This document shows positions 1 to 7,741 of a DNA stretch of 64,000 nucleotides, piece by piece. The stretch covers positions 1-64,000 of the forward strand of contig NZ_CALMAT010000121.1 of NCBI RefSeq assembly GCF_937859865.1, in the 5' to 3' direction. The notes below the pieces were generated by a model. That model worked only from the letters and a program-made list of their open reading frames with translations, ran no database searches and was not told where the DNA came from. A program made the translations under genes and the position numbers. The stretch's first letter is position 1; each line of letters opens with the position of its first letter. This DNA is from an uncultured Mucilaginibacter sp. GTDB taxonomy: Bacteria > Bacteroidota > Bacteroidia > Sphingobacteriales > Sphingobacteriaceae.

Positions 1-207
1 GTGTTTAAATTTATGGCGAATGGTTTTATGATGAGGAATGGTAACCGCCACCAACGCTTTTTTAGTTTTTGCTGCTTTAAAATTGCGGATCGAAGTGTAA
101 ACGTAATAACCGAAAACCGCAGTAAGCAAGCCCAGAATCACGGTAAACGTAACATCAATGGTCCTGGTTTTTAAAAAACTACGGCGGGCAGGAGCGTAAT
201 TGTTCAT
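1..207 (-). CDS. Partial hypothetical membrane protein (N-terminal 69 residues)
   Basis: An open frame starts with ATG at 207 on the minus strand and runs off the left edge without a stop. The product begins MNNYAPARRSFLKTRTI, followed by one hydrophobic segment (about residues 20-45, containing FTVILGLLTAVFGYYVY) and then a basic, His/Lys-rich stretch. This suggests a single-span or multi-span membrane protein with its basic N-terminus in the cytoplasm. It is divergent from tsaE, with about 155 bases between the two starts. I do not recognise the family from the fragment. Confidence 0.55.
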   Translation of the reverse strand, partial: MNNYAPARRSFLKTRTIDVTFTVILGLLTAVFGYYVYTSIRNFKAAKTKKALVAVTIPHHKTIRHKFKH

Positions 208-362
208 GTTTGGTTTAACCGTAATGGCGAGGTTTGCTGTTTGATGGTTTCTGGCAGGCAACGTTTAATCCAAAAAATATTAACGCTGTTGCTATTAAAA
301 AACCAGCCAATCAATTAAAAGCTATTTTTGTTGAAAATGGAAACCGAACAGCCGTAAAAACT

Positions 363-785
363 ATGCAAATTAATGCCATCAGTATAGATAAATTACCCGA
401 AGCAGCAACGCAATTGATTGGCTTTGCAGAAAAAAACCAAACTAAAATTTTGCTTTTTTTTGGAGAAATGGGTGCCGGCAAAACTACTTTTATCAAAGCT
501 TTTTGTGCGGCTTTAGGCGTAAAAGATGCGGTTTCCAGTCCAACTTTTTCTATCGTCAACGAATATCATTATCCAAAAGGCATCGTTTACCACTTCGATT
601 TTTACCGGTTAAAAAACCAGTTGGAGGCTTTGGATTTGGGTTTTGAAGAATATTTATACTCGGGCAATTACTGTTTGATCGAGTGGCCGGAAAAAATCCC
701 CGGCCTTTTGCCTCAAAATTACCTTGAAGTTTTGCTGGAAGTGCAGCCCGATCAACACCGAAAATTAACAATAGCGAAAATTTAA
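363..785 (+). CDS. tsaE: tRNA threonylcarbamoyladenosine biosynthesis ATPase TsaE
   Basis: TsaE (YjeE) is the ATPase of the TsaB-TsaD-TsaE complex that makes N6-threonylcarbamoyladenosine at position 37 of ANN-decoding tRNAs in the cytoplasm. The Walker A loop is GEMGAGKTT, followed by the family signature SSPTFSIVNEY, then VYHFDFYRL and the Walker-B-like IEWPEKIPGLLP. I start it at ATG 363 (MQINAISIDKL), giving 140 residues, the usual family length. An in-frame ATG at 234 would add 43 residues of low-complexity sequence not expected in the family. Its neighbour ald follows closely but has its own candidate promoter. Confidence 0.92.
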   Translation: MQINAISIDKLPEAATQLIGFAEKNQTKILLFFGEMGAGKTTFIKAFCAALGVKDAVSSPTFSIVNEYHYPKGIVYHFDFYRLKNQLEALDLGFEEYLYSGNYCLIEWPEKIPGLLPQNYLEVLLEVQPDQHRKLTIAKI

Positions 786-799
786 TCTGCAAAAGGGCT

Positions 800-807
800 T
801 ATATTTG
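800..807 (+). promoter_or_regulatory. Candidate -7 box upstream of ald
   Basis: TATATTTG matches the Bacteroidota -7 consensus TAnnTTTG. A clear TTTG at -33 is not seen, only a T-run near 781. A transcript from here would begin around 813, so the in-frame start at 805 cannot be used and ATG 841 is favoured for ald. Confidence 0.4.
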
Positions 808-840
808 CTTAATTTCAGTAACCGGAAATTTAAAATAATT

Positions 841-2067
841 ATGAGTTCAGGCACATTAAGTGGTTTTTCTGATATCGCCAAGCAGGCCATGATGCAGCCG
901 CAGGAATCAATGCTGGAGGTGCGGAACAAAAAAAACAAGCTGTACATCGGCATCCCGAAGGAAACTTCGTTCCAGGAAAACCGCATTGCCATTACGCCGC
1001 TTTCGGTGGCCACTTTGGTTAGCAATGGGCATACAGTTATTTTAGAATCAAATGCCGGCCTGGCCGCCAACTTTACCGATAACAATTACAGCGAGCAGGG
1101 CGCACAAATTGTGTACGACACACAGCAGGTTTACCAGGCCGACATCATCCTGAAAATTGCGCCGCCAACTTTGGCCGAGATCGAGCTGATGAAGCTAAAC
1201 CAAACTTTAATTTCGACGTTGCAAACCACCACTATCAAAGCCGAATACCTGCACGCGCTCATCAACAAAAAAATAACGGCGCTTTGCTTTGAAAATTTGC
1301 AGGACGAAGGCGGTTCTTTAAGCGTTGTCCGTGCCATGAGCGAAATTGTTGGCGCCACTTCCATCCTGATCGCTGCCGAATATTTAAGCAATGTTTTTAA
1401 CGGCAAAGGCTTGATGCTGGGCGGTATCACCGGCGTTCCGCCAACCGAAATTGTGATTTTGGGTGCCGGAACTGTTGGCGAATATGCAGCCCGGACGGCT
1501 TTGGCTTTGGGCGCGCAGGTTAAAGTTTTCGATCCTTCCATTTACAAACTGCGCCGTTTGCAAAACAACATCGGCAGCCGTGTTTTCACTTCGGTTATCC
1601 AGCCGATTGTGTTGGAAAAAGCCATTACCACTTGCGATGTGGCCATTGGTGCAATGCGCGCTATTGCCGGCCGTACGCCATGTTTGGTTACCGAAGAAAC
1701 CGTAAGCCAGATGAAACCCAACTCGGTAATTATTGATGTGAGCATTGACCAGGGCGGATGTTTTGAAACTTCGGAAGTAACTAATCACACCAACCCAGTT
1801 TTTCGGAAATATGATGTGATCCATTATTGCGTGCCCAACATTGCTTCCCGCGTGGCACGCACGGCAACGTATGCTTTGACCAATATTTTTGCCCCGATTT
1901 TGCTGGATATTGGCGAGCACGGCGGTTTAAAAAACGTGATCTGGGAAAAAGCCGGCGTGCGCAACGCCGTTTATATTTACCAGGGGCATTTAACCAGCCA
2001 GCATTTGTCGGAACGTTTTAACATCCCCAGCAAAGACTTGGATTTGCTGATCGTTTCTAACCGTTAA
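841..2067 (+). CDS. ald: Alanine dehydrogenase (AlaDH/PNT family)
   Basis: The 408-residue product matches NAD-dependent alanine dehydrogenase, which interconverts L-alanine and pyruvate plus ammonia in the cytoplasm. The N-terminal catalytic domain carries IGIPKETSFQENRIAITP (substrate-binding Arg and Lys) and the Rossmann domain has the dinucleotide loop VILGAGTVGEYAA, then AIGAMRAIAGRTPCLVTEE and SVIIDVSIDQGGCFETS. I chose ATG 841 (MSSGTLSGFSD) because the candidate -7 promoter box covers 800-807, which rules out the longer frame from 805. It is slightly longer than classical Bacillus Ald because of an N-terminal extension of about 35 residues common in Bacteroidota. Confidence 0.9.
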   Translation: MSSGTLSGFSDIAKQAMMQPQESMLEVRNKKNKLYIGIPKETSFQENRIAITPLSVATLVSNGHTVILESNAGLAANFTDNNYSEQGAQIVYDTQQVYQADIILKIAPPTLAEIELMKLNQTLISTLQTTTIKAEYLHALINKKITALCFENLQDEGGSLSVVRAMSEIVGATSILIAAEYLSNVFNGKGLMLGGITGVPPTEIVILGAGTVGEYAARTALALGAQVKVFDPSIYKLRRLQNNIGSRVFTSVIQPIVLEKAITTCDVAIGAMRAIAGRTPCLVTEETVSQMKPNSVIIDVSIDQGGCFETSEVTNHTNPVFRKYDVIHYCVPNIASRVARTATYALTNIFAPILLDIGEHGGLKNVIWEKAGVRNAVYIYQGHLTSQHLSERFNIPSKDLDLLIVSNR

Positions 2068-2088
2068 CAACAGCTGGAGCTTTTAAGC

Positions 2089-2114
2089 ATACTGTTTTTA
2101 CCGGCCAAAAATCA
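2089..2114 (+). repeat. T-type 12-mer element
   Basis: ATACTGTTTTTA at 2089-2100 continues as CCGGCCAAAAATCATT and ends two bases before the start codon of the YihY-like gene. It fills most of the ald-yihY gap. Confidence 0.85.
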
Positions 2115-2116
2115 TT

Positions 2117-3076
2117 ATGAAAAACTACTTCGCCCGGAAATATTTTAAAAGATCAGGAAAAGTTTTAATGGCCACTTTTAACGGCTTTATGGACGACCGC
2201 GGTTTAAAACTGAGTGCCGCGCTGGCTTATTATACTGTTTTTGCGCTGGCGCCGCTGCTCATGCTCGTCATCTCTTTGATCAGTGTTTTTTTGGGTCAGG
2301 ATGCCATTCAAAACAACATTTACCCGCAAATAAAATCATACGTGGGTAGTAGTGCGGCATTGCAAATTCAGGAAATGATCAAAAGCGTTTCCCTGTCGGG
2401 CAAAACCGGTATTGCCGTAGTTACCAGTGTAGTTACCTTGATTATTGGTGCCACCAGCGTTTTTATGGAAATCCAGGATTCGATCAACCTGATTTGGCGC
2501 GTTAAGGCAAAGCCGAAAAAAGGCTGGTTAAAAATGATTACCAATCGGTTAATCTCGTTTTCGATGGTGATCAGTTTGGGTTTTTTGCTAATTGTTTCGC
2601 TGATTATCAGTGCATTGATTTCTGCTTTAAGCAACAAAATCACCCATTACTTTCCGGAAGTTACGGTCCGGCTTTTCAACCTCATCAACCTGGGCATCAC
2701 TTTTTTGGTGATTGCCGTGCTTTTCGGCATCATCTTTAAGTTTTTGCCCGATGTAAAAATTGGCTGGCGCGATGTGCGCACCGGTGCTTTTTTTACCTCC
2801 CTTTTGTTTATGCTGGGCAAATATTTAATTGGTATTTATATCCAAACAACCGGCACCGGCTCTACTTACGGCGCTGCCGGGTCTATCATTGTAATTTTGG
2901 TTTGGATTTATTACACCGCAGCCATTTTATATTTTGGCGCCGAGTTTACACAGGTTTATGCAGATAATTACGGCCACAAAATTGAACCTGCCGAATATGC
3001 CGTGCACGTTGAACAAAAAGAAGTGGAGCAGGATGTGAAAGTTCTGCCTTCGCAGCACCGGCTGGAGGGAGAATGA
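2117..3076 (+). CDS. YihY/BrkB-family integral membrane protein
   Basis: The 319-residue product has the YihY/virulence factor BrkB pattern: a short basic N-terminus, the signature LSAALAYYTVFALAPLLMLVISLIS at residues about 30-55 (quoted in part: LSAALAYYTVFALAPLL), and six hydrophobic segments ending with GAAGSIIVILVWIYYTAAILYFGAEFTQVYA. The family was once called RNase BN in error; its real function is not settled, though lipid or polysaccharide transport has been proposed. The C-terminal about 40 residues are charged and probably cytoplasmic. The gene is followed at once by an inverted repeat (3080-3123) placed like a terminator. Confidence 0.85.
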   Translation: MKNYFARKYFKRSGKVLMATFNGFMDDRGLKLSAALAYYTVFALAPLLMLVISLISVFLGQDAIQNNIYPQIKSYVGSSAALQIQEMIKSVSLSGKTGIAVVTSVVTLIIGATSVFMEIQDSINLIWRVKAKPKKGWLKMITNRLISFSMVISLGFLLIVSLIISALISALSNKITHYFPEVTVRLFNLINLGITFLVIAVLFGIIFKFLPDVKIGWRDVRTGAFFTSLLFMLGKYLIGIYIQTTGTGSTYGAAGSIIVILVWIYYTAAILYFGAEFTQVYADNYGHKIEPAEYAVHVEQKEVEQDVKVLPSQHRLEGE

Positions 3077-3079
3077 AAA

Positions 3080-3123
3080 ATGCTTCTTTTACCACACTAA
3101 TTTTTGGGTGATAAAAGAAGCAT
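3080..3123 (+). repeat. G-type inverted pair, hairpin between convergent genes
   Basis: ATGCTTCTTTTA at 3080-3091 and its exact complement TAAAAGAAGCAT at 3112-3123 form a perfect 12-bp stem with a 20-base loop. It lies exactly between the stops of the convergent yihY-like and S41 peptidase genes, the position expected of a bidirectional terminator, but there is no T-run after the stem. Confidence 0.9.
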
Positions 3124-3138
3124 CTGTCAAACAAAAAC

Positions 3139-6100
3139 TTATCTCGATTTCTTCGCCCCAACTTCCAACAACAACTCCTTCGCTGCAACATCCAACTGAG
3201 AATCTTTGGCGTTCCCTTCGCCTAATTGGCGGGAAACTGTTAGGTCAACCGGGCGCGGATGCAGTTCCATATCTTTGCCTTCGTGGTCGGTAATCCGGCT
3301 GAACGGCATCCGCAAAACAGAACCGTCAACCAAGGTAACGCTGCTGGTAAAAATGATCCAGCCGCCGGTTGGTTCGCCAACTACTTTGCCCAAACCCATT
3401 GTTCGGTAACCTTCGGTAAAATCTTCTGCATCGGATAAAGAATGCTGATTGGTGACCAAAATGGTTGGCAGTTCCAGTGTCCGTTGCCCCAATTGCGTCC
3501 GTGCCGGTCCGGCGGGCATTCCTCGGCCAGCCATTGTTAAATAGGGTTTTCGGGTGAGGACATCCAAAGCGTAAGCATTCACGAAACCGCCGTTGTTGTT
3601 GCGCACATCCACAATCACACCGTCTTTGGATTGGTTTTCGGCATCCAAATCCAAATAAAACTGGTTCAAAGACTGCTCCGACATATCAAACAAATGCACG
3701 TAACCCAAACGCCCGTTGCTGATTTTGTTGACATAATTGCGCTGCTGCTGCACCCATTGCTTGTACAGCAAGCCTTTTTCGGTAGCCAAACTGACCGGGC
3801 GAACAGTTACTTTATGCGTATCAGCACCGGAACCGATGGTTAAACTAACGCGTCGGCTGATCTTATTGTCGAGCAATTGATCTAAGTTATCGGTCGGTTT
3901 TATTGGCTGATCATCTATCGCAGTCAGGTAATCACCAACATGAATATTTCCCACCAAATCTGCCGCACTTAACGACAAAACTTCGGTTATTTTAAACTTG
4001 CCGCTGTTTTCGTAAACCTCGGGATCAAAACGCAAACCCAAACGTCCGGTACTGGTTTGCAAAGGCGTAGCACCCGAAATGCCCGAATGCGAAGCGTTCA
4101 ATTCGCCCACCATCAAACTTAACAAGCGGCGCAATTCATCTGGTGTACTCGAACCGGCAGCCAAAGGCGCATACTCGCGGCGCACCTCGTTCCAGTTCGT
4201 TCCGTGAAAATGTTCATCGTAAAAACCTTTGTTTTGCGCTTTCCAGGCCTGCGTAAATATTTCTGTTTTTTCTTTGTTAAAGTCAATGTCGGTTTCTGCC
4301 GTTACGGCCAACGGTTTTGCTGTTTTGGTATCAATTGGAACAGATTGGATTTTGCCTTGCTCCAGATAAAACAGCTCTTTTCCATCTGCCGAAAACTGTG
4401 CATCTGCTTTTGGCGCCCGTGTGGTAGTAATTTGTTTTAACGCAGCCGGTTCTGTCGCCAGTTCATCCAAAGAATACGTGTACAAATTGGATTGCCCGGC
4501 CGTTGCAGCCATAACCAAAATCGTTTTTCCATCTTTGCTCATCTTCAAATCGTTCACATCAACGCCCAGCGGCAATAAATTAAGCCGTTGGCGAATGCCT
4601 TCCATCACTATTTTTACGCTTCCTGCGGCTGGCCGTACTGTTTTTACCGGTGTTTTATTGATGGAGTCAATGGCCGTTGGTTTTTTTTCGGTAGAAGGTT
4701 TGGACGTTGCTGGATTGACCGGACTGGAAGGCGACGTATTCTCATCTACAAACATCTGCTGAAACTGGTCTTCGCGGAAACGCGGCCGTTGCGGCACCAA
4801 ATCAATCCGTGCCACATTTCCGTTTTCGGTGCGCTGGCTGGTGTTGAACAAAATGTATTTTCCATCATTGCTCCAATTTACATCACCGCCAAAAGTATTG
4901 GCCAAAAAACTAACAGCTTTGGATTCTCCTCCGGCAACCGGAACCACGTAAACATTGTAAAAAGTTTTGGCGCCGTAAGCACCGTAAGCCAGCCAGCTAC
5001 CATCCGGCGACCAGGAAATGCTACCGGTTGTAGTGAAAGGCGGCCGGCCCAGATAGCCTTTCGCCACTACTTTTTCCTGATGCGTTTGTAGGTTTAAAAC
5101 ATGCAGTTCTTTTCCGTCGCGTACAAAAGCCAGCATTTTTCCATCTGGAGAAAAAATTGGCGCGGCATCGTCTTTGTCGCCGTTCGTCAACCGTACTTCT
5201 TTTGCGGTGATAAAATTATACTGATACAAATGCGCAGCATCTTCCCGATCAGAAACGTAAACCAGCGTGTTACTGCCCGGCGACCATAGCAGTTGCGATT
5301 CATTCGCGCCGGTTTGTGTAACGCGCAGGGCATCGCCGCCTTCTTTTGCTGAAGCCACAAAAACATCGCCATGTGCCACAAAAGCCACTTTTTTGCCGTC
5401 CGGCGAAAGTTGCAGTCCGCGAAATTGTGTGGTTAATTTCTGATGTTCTGTTCCCGGTCCGGCGGGCGAGCCACGGCGAACGATATTTACTTCCGAAGCT
5501 TTTGCTGAAGCAACATCATATTTCCAGATTTTAAAATCGCGCTCAAAAACAATCGTTTTTCCGTTTTGAGCAATTGTTGGCCAAAGCACGCGGCCTTTGG
5601 TAAAATTAGTTAGCTTTTTTGGTGTGCCCGATACTGTTTTTACCCATAAATTTTGTGCGCCGCCACGATCAGAAATGTAATAAACGGAAGCGCCGTCTTT
5701 GCTCCACATCGGCCACAACTCTTTGGCGCCGCCTGCCGTTATTTTTTGGTACGAATTGGTTTTGCCATCCTTCATCAGCCAAATTTCGGATTGGTCTAAA
5801 TGGCTGCTGCCCTTGCGCCACCATTGCTGCGCAGCGATGCCGCGGGCGTTTAAAGCCAGCGTTTTTCCGTCCGGCGAAGGCATGGCAAAAAATTCGTTCT
5901 GATAGCGGTTTTCGCTTACCGGCATCGGCGTTCCGCCTGTTGTTTTTACCCGGTAAATATCGTTCATCCCCGAAATATCGTGGCTGGTCGTCGAAAAATA
6001 AACGTACTTTCCATCCGGCGACCAGGCACTCAAACCATCGTTGCCGTCATCAAAAGTCAGCCTTTTTAATTCGTTGTTTTTTAGGTTGAAGCTATAAATA

Positions 6101-6393
6101 TCGCCGTTTCCGGTGCGGGTAGAATTAAAAGCGAGGTATTTTCCATCCGGAGAATAAACCGGCCGCGAATCATAAGCTGGATCAGAAATCAGCAAATGTG
6201 CTTCGCCGCCAGCAGCCGGAACCGTCCAAATATCGCCGCCGGAAGTAAAGGCGATTTCGCTTCCATCCGGAGAAACGGCAGGATCAGAATAATAAGGAAT
6301 GCCGACAATGGTTTTTTCGGTTGATTGGGCAAAAGCAGCCGGCGTTATCGCCAAAAAGAAAGCAAAGCAAAGGATGGATAAATTTTTAGGCAT
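3139..6393 (-). CDS. Tricorn-like S41 family peptidase with PD40 repeats
   Basis: A 1084-residue secreted protein. The N-terminus (MPKNLSILCFAFFLAITPAAFAQ) is a signal peptide ending at an AxA site. Residues about 30-540 hold repeated WD40-like PD40 units (SPDGKxxAF motif, many copies), then a linker, a second set of propeller blades, a PDZ-like segment and a C-terminal S41 protease domain. Catalytic landmarks typical of tricorn proteases are visible: ELNASHSG (His), DVRNNNGG, and NQHSLSDAEDF (nucleophile Ser), then GEPTGGW. It probably degrades peptides in the periplasm. The start codon lies inside an A-type repeat (ACTTCTTTTATG). Its coding region contains one exact T-type word (5631) and a near copy at 4635. 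Confidence 0.9.
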   Translation of the reverse strand: MPKNLSILCFAFFLAITPAAFAQSTEKTIVGIPYYSDPAVSPDGSEIAFTSGGDIWTVPAAGGEAHLLISDPAYDSRPVYSPDGKYLAFNSTRTGNGDIYSFNLKNNELKRLTFDDGNDGLSAWSPDGKYVYFSTTSHDISGMNDIYRVKTTGGTPMPVSENRYQNEFFAMPSPDGKTLALNARGIAAQQWWRKGSSHLDQSEIWLMKDGKTNSYQKITAGGAKELWPMWSKDGASVYYISDRGGAQNLWVKTVSGTPKKLTNFTKGRVLWPTIAQNGKTIVFERDFKIWKYDVASAKASEVNIVRRGSPAGPGTEHQKLTTQFRGLQLSPDGKKVAFVAHGDVFVASAKEGGDALRVTQTGANESQLLWSPGSNTLVYVSDREDAAHLYQYNFITAKEVRLTNGDKDDAAPIFSPDGKMLAFVRDGKELHVLNLQTHQEKVVAKGYLGRPPFTTTGSISWSPDGSWLAYGAYGAKTFYNVYVVPVAGGESKAVSFLANTFGGDVNWSNDGKYILFNTSQRTENGNVARIDLVPQRPRFREDQFQQMFVDENTSPSSPVNPATSKPSTEKKPTAIDSINKTPVKTVRPAAGSVKIVMEGIRQRLNLLPLGVDVNDLKMSKDGKTILVMAATAGQSNLYTYSLDELATEPAALKQITTTRAPKADAQFSADGKELFYLEQGKIQSVPIDTKTAKPLAVTAETDIDFNKEKTEIFTQAWKAQNKGFYDEHFHGTNWNEVRREYAPLAAGSSTPDELRRLLSLMVGELNASHSGISGATPLQTSTGRLGLRFDPEVYENSGKFKITEVLSLSAADLVGNIHVGDYLTAIDDQPIKPTDNLDQLLDNKISRRVSLTIGSGADTHKVTVRPVSLATEKGLLYKQWVQQQRNYVNKISNGRLGYVHLFDMSEQSLNQFYLDLDAENQSKDGVIVDVRNNNGGFVNAYALDVLTRKPYLTMAGRGMPAGPARTQLGQRTLELPTILVTNQHSLSDAEDFTEGYRTMGLGKVVGEPTGGWIIFTSSVTLVDGSVLRMPFSRITDHEGKDMELHPRPVDLTVSRQLGEGNAKDSQLDVAAKELLLEVGAKKSR
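5631..5642 (+). repeat. T-type 12-mer inside S41 peptidase gene
   Basis: Exact ATACTGTTTTTA, followed by CCCATAAATTTTGTG, which resembles the extended intergenic unit. On the coding (minus) strand it is translated as part of WVKTVSGT. A one-mismatch copy, GTACTGTTTTTACCGG, lies at 4635 in the same gene. Confidence 0.8.
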
Positions 6394-6404
6394 AAAAGAA
6401 GTAT
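6393..6404 (-). repeat. A-type 12-mer overlapping S41 start codon
   Basis: TAAAAGAAGTAT on the given strand. Read on the minus strand, GATACTTCTTTT runs directly into ATG, so the last A of the word is the A of the start codon of the S41 peptidase. Confidence 0.85.
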
Positions 6405-6487
6405 CAAAATATAATTCTGTTTAAAAGCCTTTAAGATAGTTTTTTTAAGATGCGGTGTTTGTAAAATTGTTGTGAAAAATATACCGA

Positions 6488-6499
6488 TAAAAGAAGTAT
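6488..6499 (-). repeat. A-type 12-mer, intergenic
   Basis: TAAAAGAAGTAT preceded by ATACCGA, in the gap between the glycosyltransferase-like stop and the S41 start. Confidence 0.8.
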
Positions 6500-6550
6500 C
6501 AGGATTTTGTAATGAGAAAGGTTTTATCAGCAAAAACAAAACCATGGCTG

Positions 6551-6580
6551 ACACCAATTTTTATGGCATAAAAGAAGCAT
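6551..6580 (-). repeat. Full extended G-type element
   Basis: The core TAAAAGAAGCAT (6569-6580) is preceded by CACCAATTTTTATGGCA, giving the complete extended form in reverse. It lies just beyond the stop codon of the minus-strand glycosyltransferase-like gene, a terminator-like position. Confidence 0.9.
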
Positions 6581-6584
6581 CGGC

Positions 6585-7448
6585 TTATTTATCGTACAGC
6601 AGTTTCATTTTCCGCTTCAGCTTTTCCAAAGCAAAATCCACTTTGTTTAGATAAGCGGAATGGGCCGTCAAGTTAATGGCCGAACAAGGTTCCGCATCTG
6701 CAACCGGGATCAAACGCAACCTTTTAATGTATGTCCTAAAATAATATACCAAATGCATGGCAACTGTTTCCGGCTGGATGTTATAAACAAAACCTGCCAT
6801 CACAATTTGGTCTGCATCAAAAAAGCAAATGCTCCGGCTTTTGGCCGCCAAAAAACTCCAGATGGTTTGCTCAGACCAGTTGGGAAGTTTACTAAAACAT
6901 TTGATGATGACCGGATCGTTCAATAAATCTTCAATAAAAGCCAAATCGAACAGGTTTTTGGGGAAGTAAAAGAAGCCCGTATTTACGTTCGGGAAAACAG
7001 GAATATTGATTTTTAACAGGTCAACCGGGGTAAAAGAATAAGCGTTTTGTACATCCCACATAAAAACCGGCATTTCGTCCAGCTTGGGCAGCACAAAATT
7101 TTTCAGGAAATAAATATCGCTGTCAATATACAGCACGTCGCGCTCATCATACAGCATAATATCAAACAGCTTTTGCGAAAAATTGGTGCTGTTGCGGTAG
7201 TTTTGGCAGGCAGGAAAGTCGGCCAAAACCGTTTCCAACTTTTCATCGCGTTCCTTTTTTCTGATGACGGTGCTGTTTTTCAGGCTTGATAACAATTGCG
7301 CTTCATCGGCATCGGTGATCGAGCCGTCTTCAAAAATCTCCAAAAAAATTTCGTCGCACGAGTGCCGCAAAAAGCTTTGCAAACATTCAATCGAAAAATC
7401 AAGGTTATGGTGTCCAAGCAGGGTTTTACAATGTAGAGGTTTTGCCAT
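6585..7448 (-). CDS. Glycosyltransferase-like protein
   Basis: A 287-residue protein without signal peptide. The central motif VLYIDSDIYFLK contains a DSD (DxD-type) metal/nucleotide-sugar site as in GT-A fold glycosyltransferases, followed by MPVFMWDVQNAYSF and NVNTGFFYFPKN, a pattern like that of GT8-related enzymes in which the DxD is followed by an NxGxFxF segment. It probably transfers a sugar in the cytoplasm, but donor and acceptor cannot be told. It stands alone, not in a polysaccharide cluster. The 281-base gap upstream (7449-7729) is AT-rich and holds one extended repeat and the DUF4175 promoter. Confidence 0.65.
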   Translation of the reverse strand: MAKPLHCKTLLGHHNLDFSIECLQSFLRHSCDEIFLEIFEDGSITDADEAQLLSSLKNSTVIRKKERDEKLETVLADFPACQNYRNSTNFSQKLFDIMLYDERDVLYIDSDIYFLKNFVLPKLDEMPVFMWDVQNAYSFTPVDLLKINIPVFPNVNTGFFYFPKNLFDLAFIEDLLNDPVIIKCFSKLPNWSEQTIWSFLAAKSRSICFFDADQIVMAGFVYNIQPETVAMHLVYYFRTYIKRLRLIPVADAEPCSAINLTAHSAYLNKVDFALEKLKRKMKLLYDK

Positions 7449-7653
7449 TAGCCTTAATTTTTGTTAAATATGCTTAAAAGCGAGGGTTTTTAACACGGTT
7501 TTTGAACTTGCTTATATTTAATGAAAAAGGAACGGCTTAAAAAACAATTGGTTAACTAAGGTATAAAATATATTTAAATCCAACATCAAATATTGTTTTC
7601 CGGGCTTTAAGTACGTTTTTGTTTTCTTCAAAGTTTCAATATAGCCAGAACTT

Positions 7654-7682
7654 CACTGATTTTTATGCCATAAAAGAAGCAT
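7654..7682 (-). repeat. Full extended G-type element upstream of DUF4175 gene
   Basis: CACTGATTTTTATGCCA followed by TAAAAGAAGCAT (7671-7682). It lies about 60 bases upstream of the DUF4175 start. Confidence 0.88.
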
Positions 7683-7724
7683 TATTAATAAGTCGTCCAC
7701 CTTTTTAAAACAGGTTATTATTTT

Positions 7725-7732
7725 TATTTTTG
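7725..7732 (+). promoter_or_regulatory. Candidate -7 box for the DUF4175 gene
   Basis: TATTTTTG fits TAnnTTTG; a T-run at 7702-7705 sits about where a -33 TTTG would be. The box overlaps the TTG at 7730, so translation must start downstream, at ATG 7742 or 7745. Confidence 0.4.
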
Positions 7733-7741
7733 AGTGGAATT

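Noticed and set aside
234-362. Longer N-terminus for TsaE
   Set aside because: Family length and motifs fit ATG 363; the extra 43 residues look non-coding.
7730-7741. TTG start of the DUF4175 gene
   Set aside because: It lies in the candidate -7 box, so it would not be transcribed; ATG 7742 is available.
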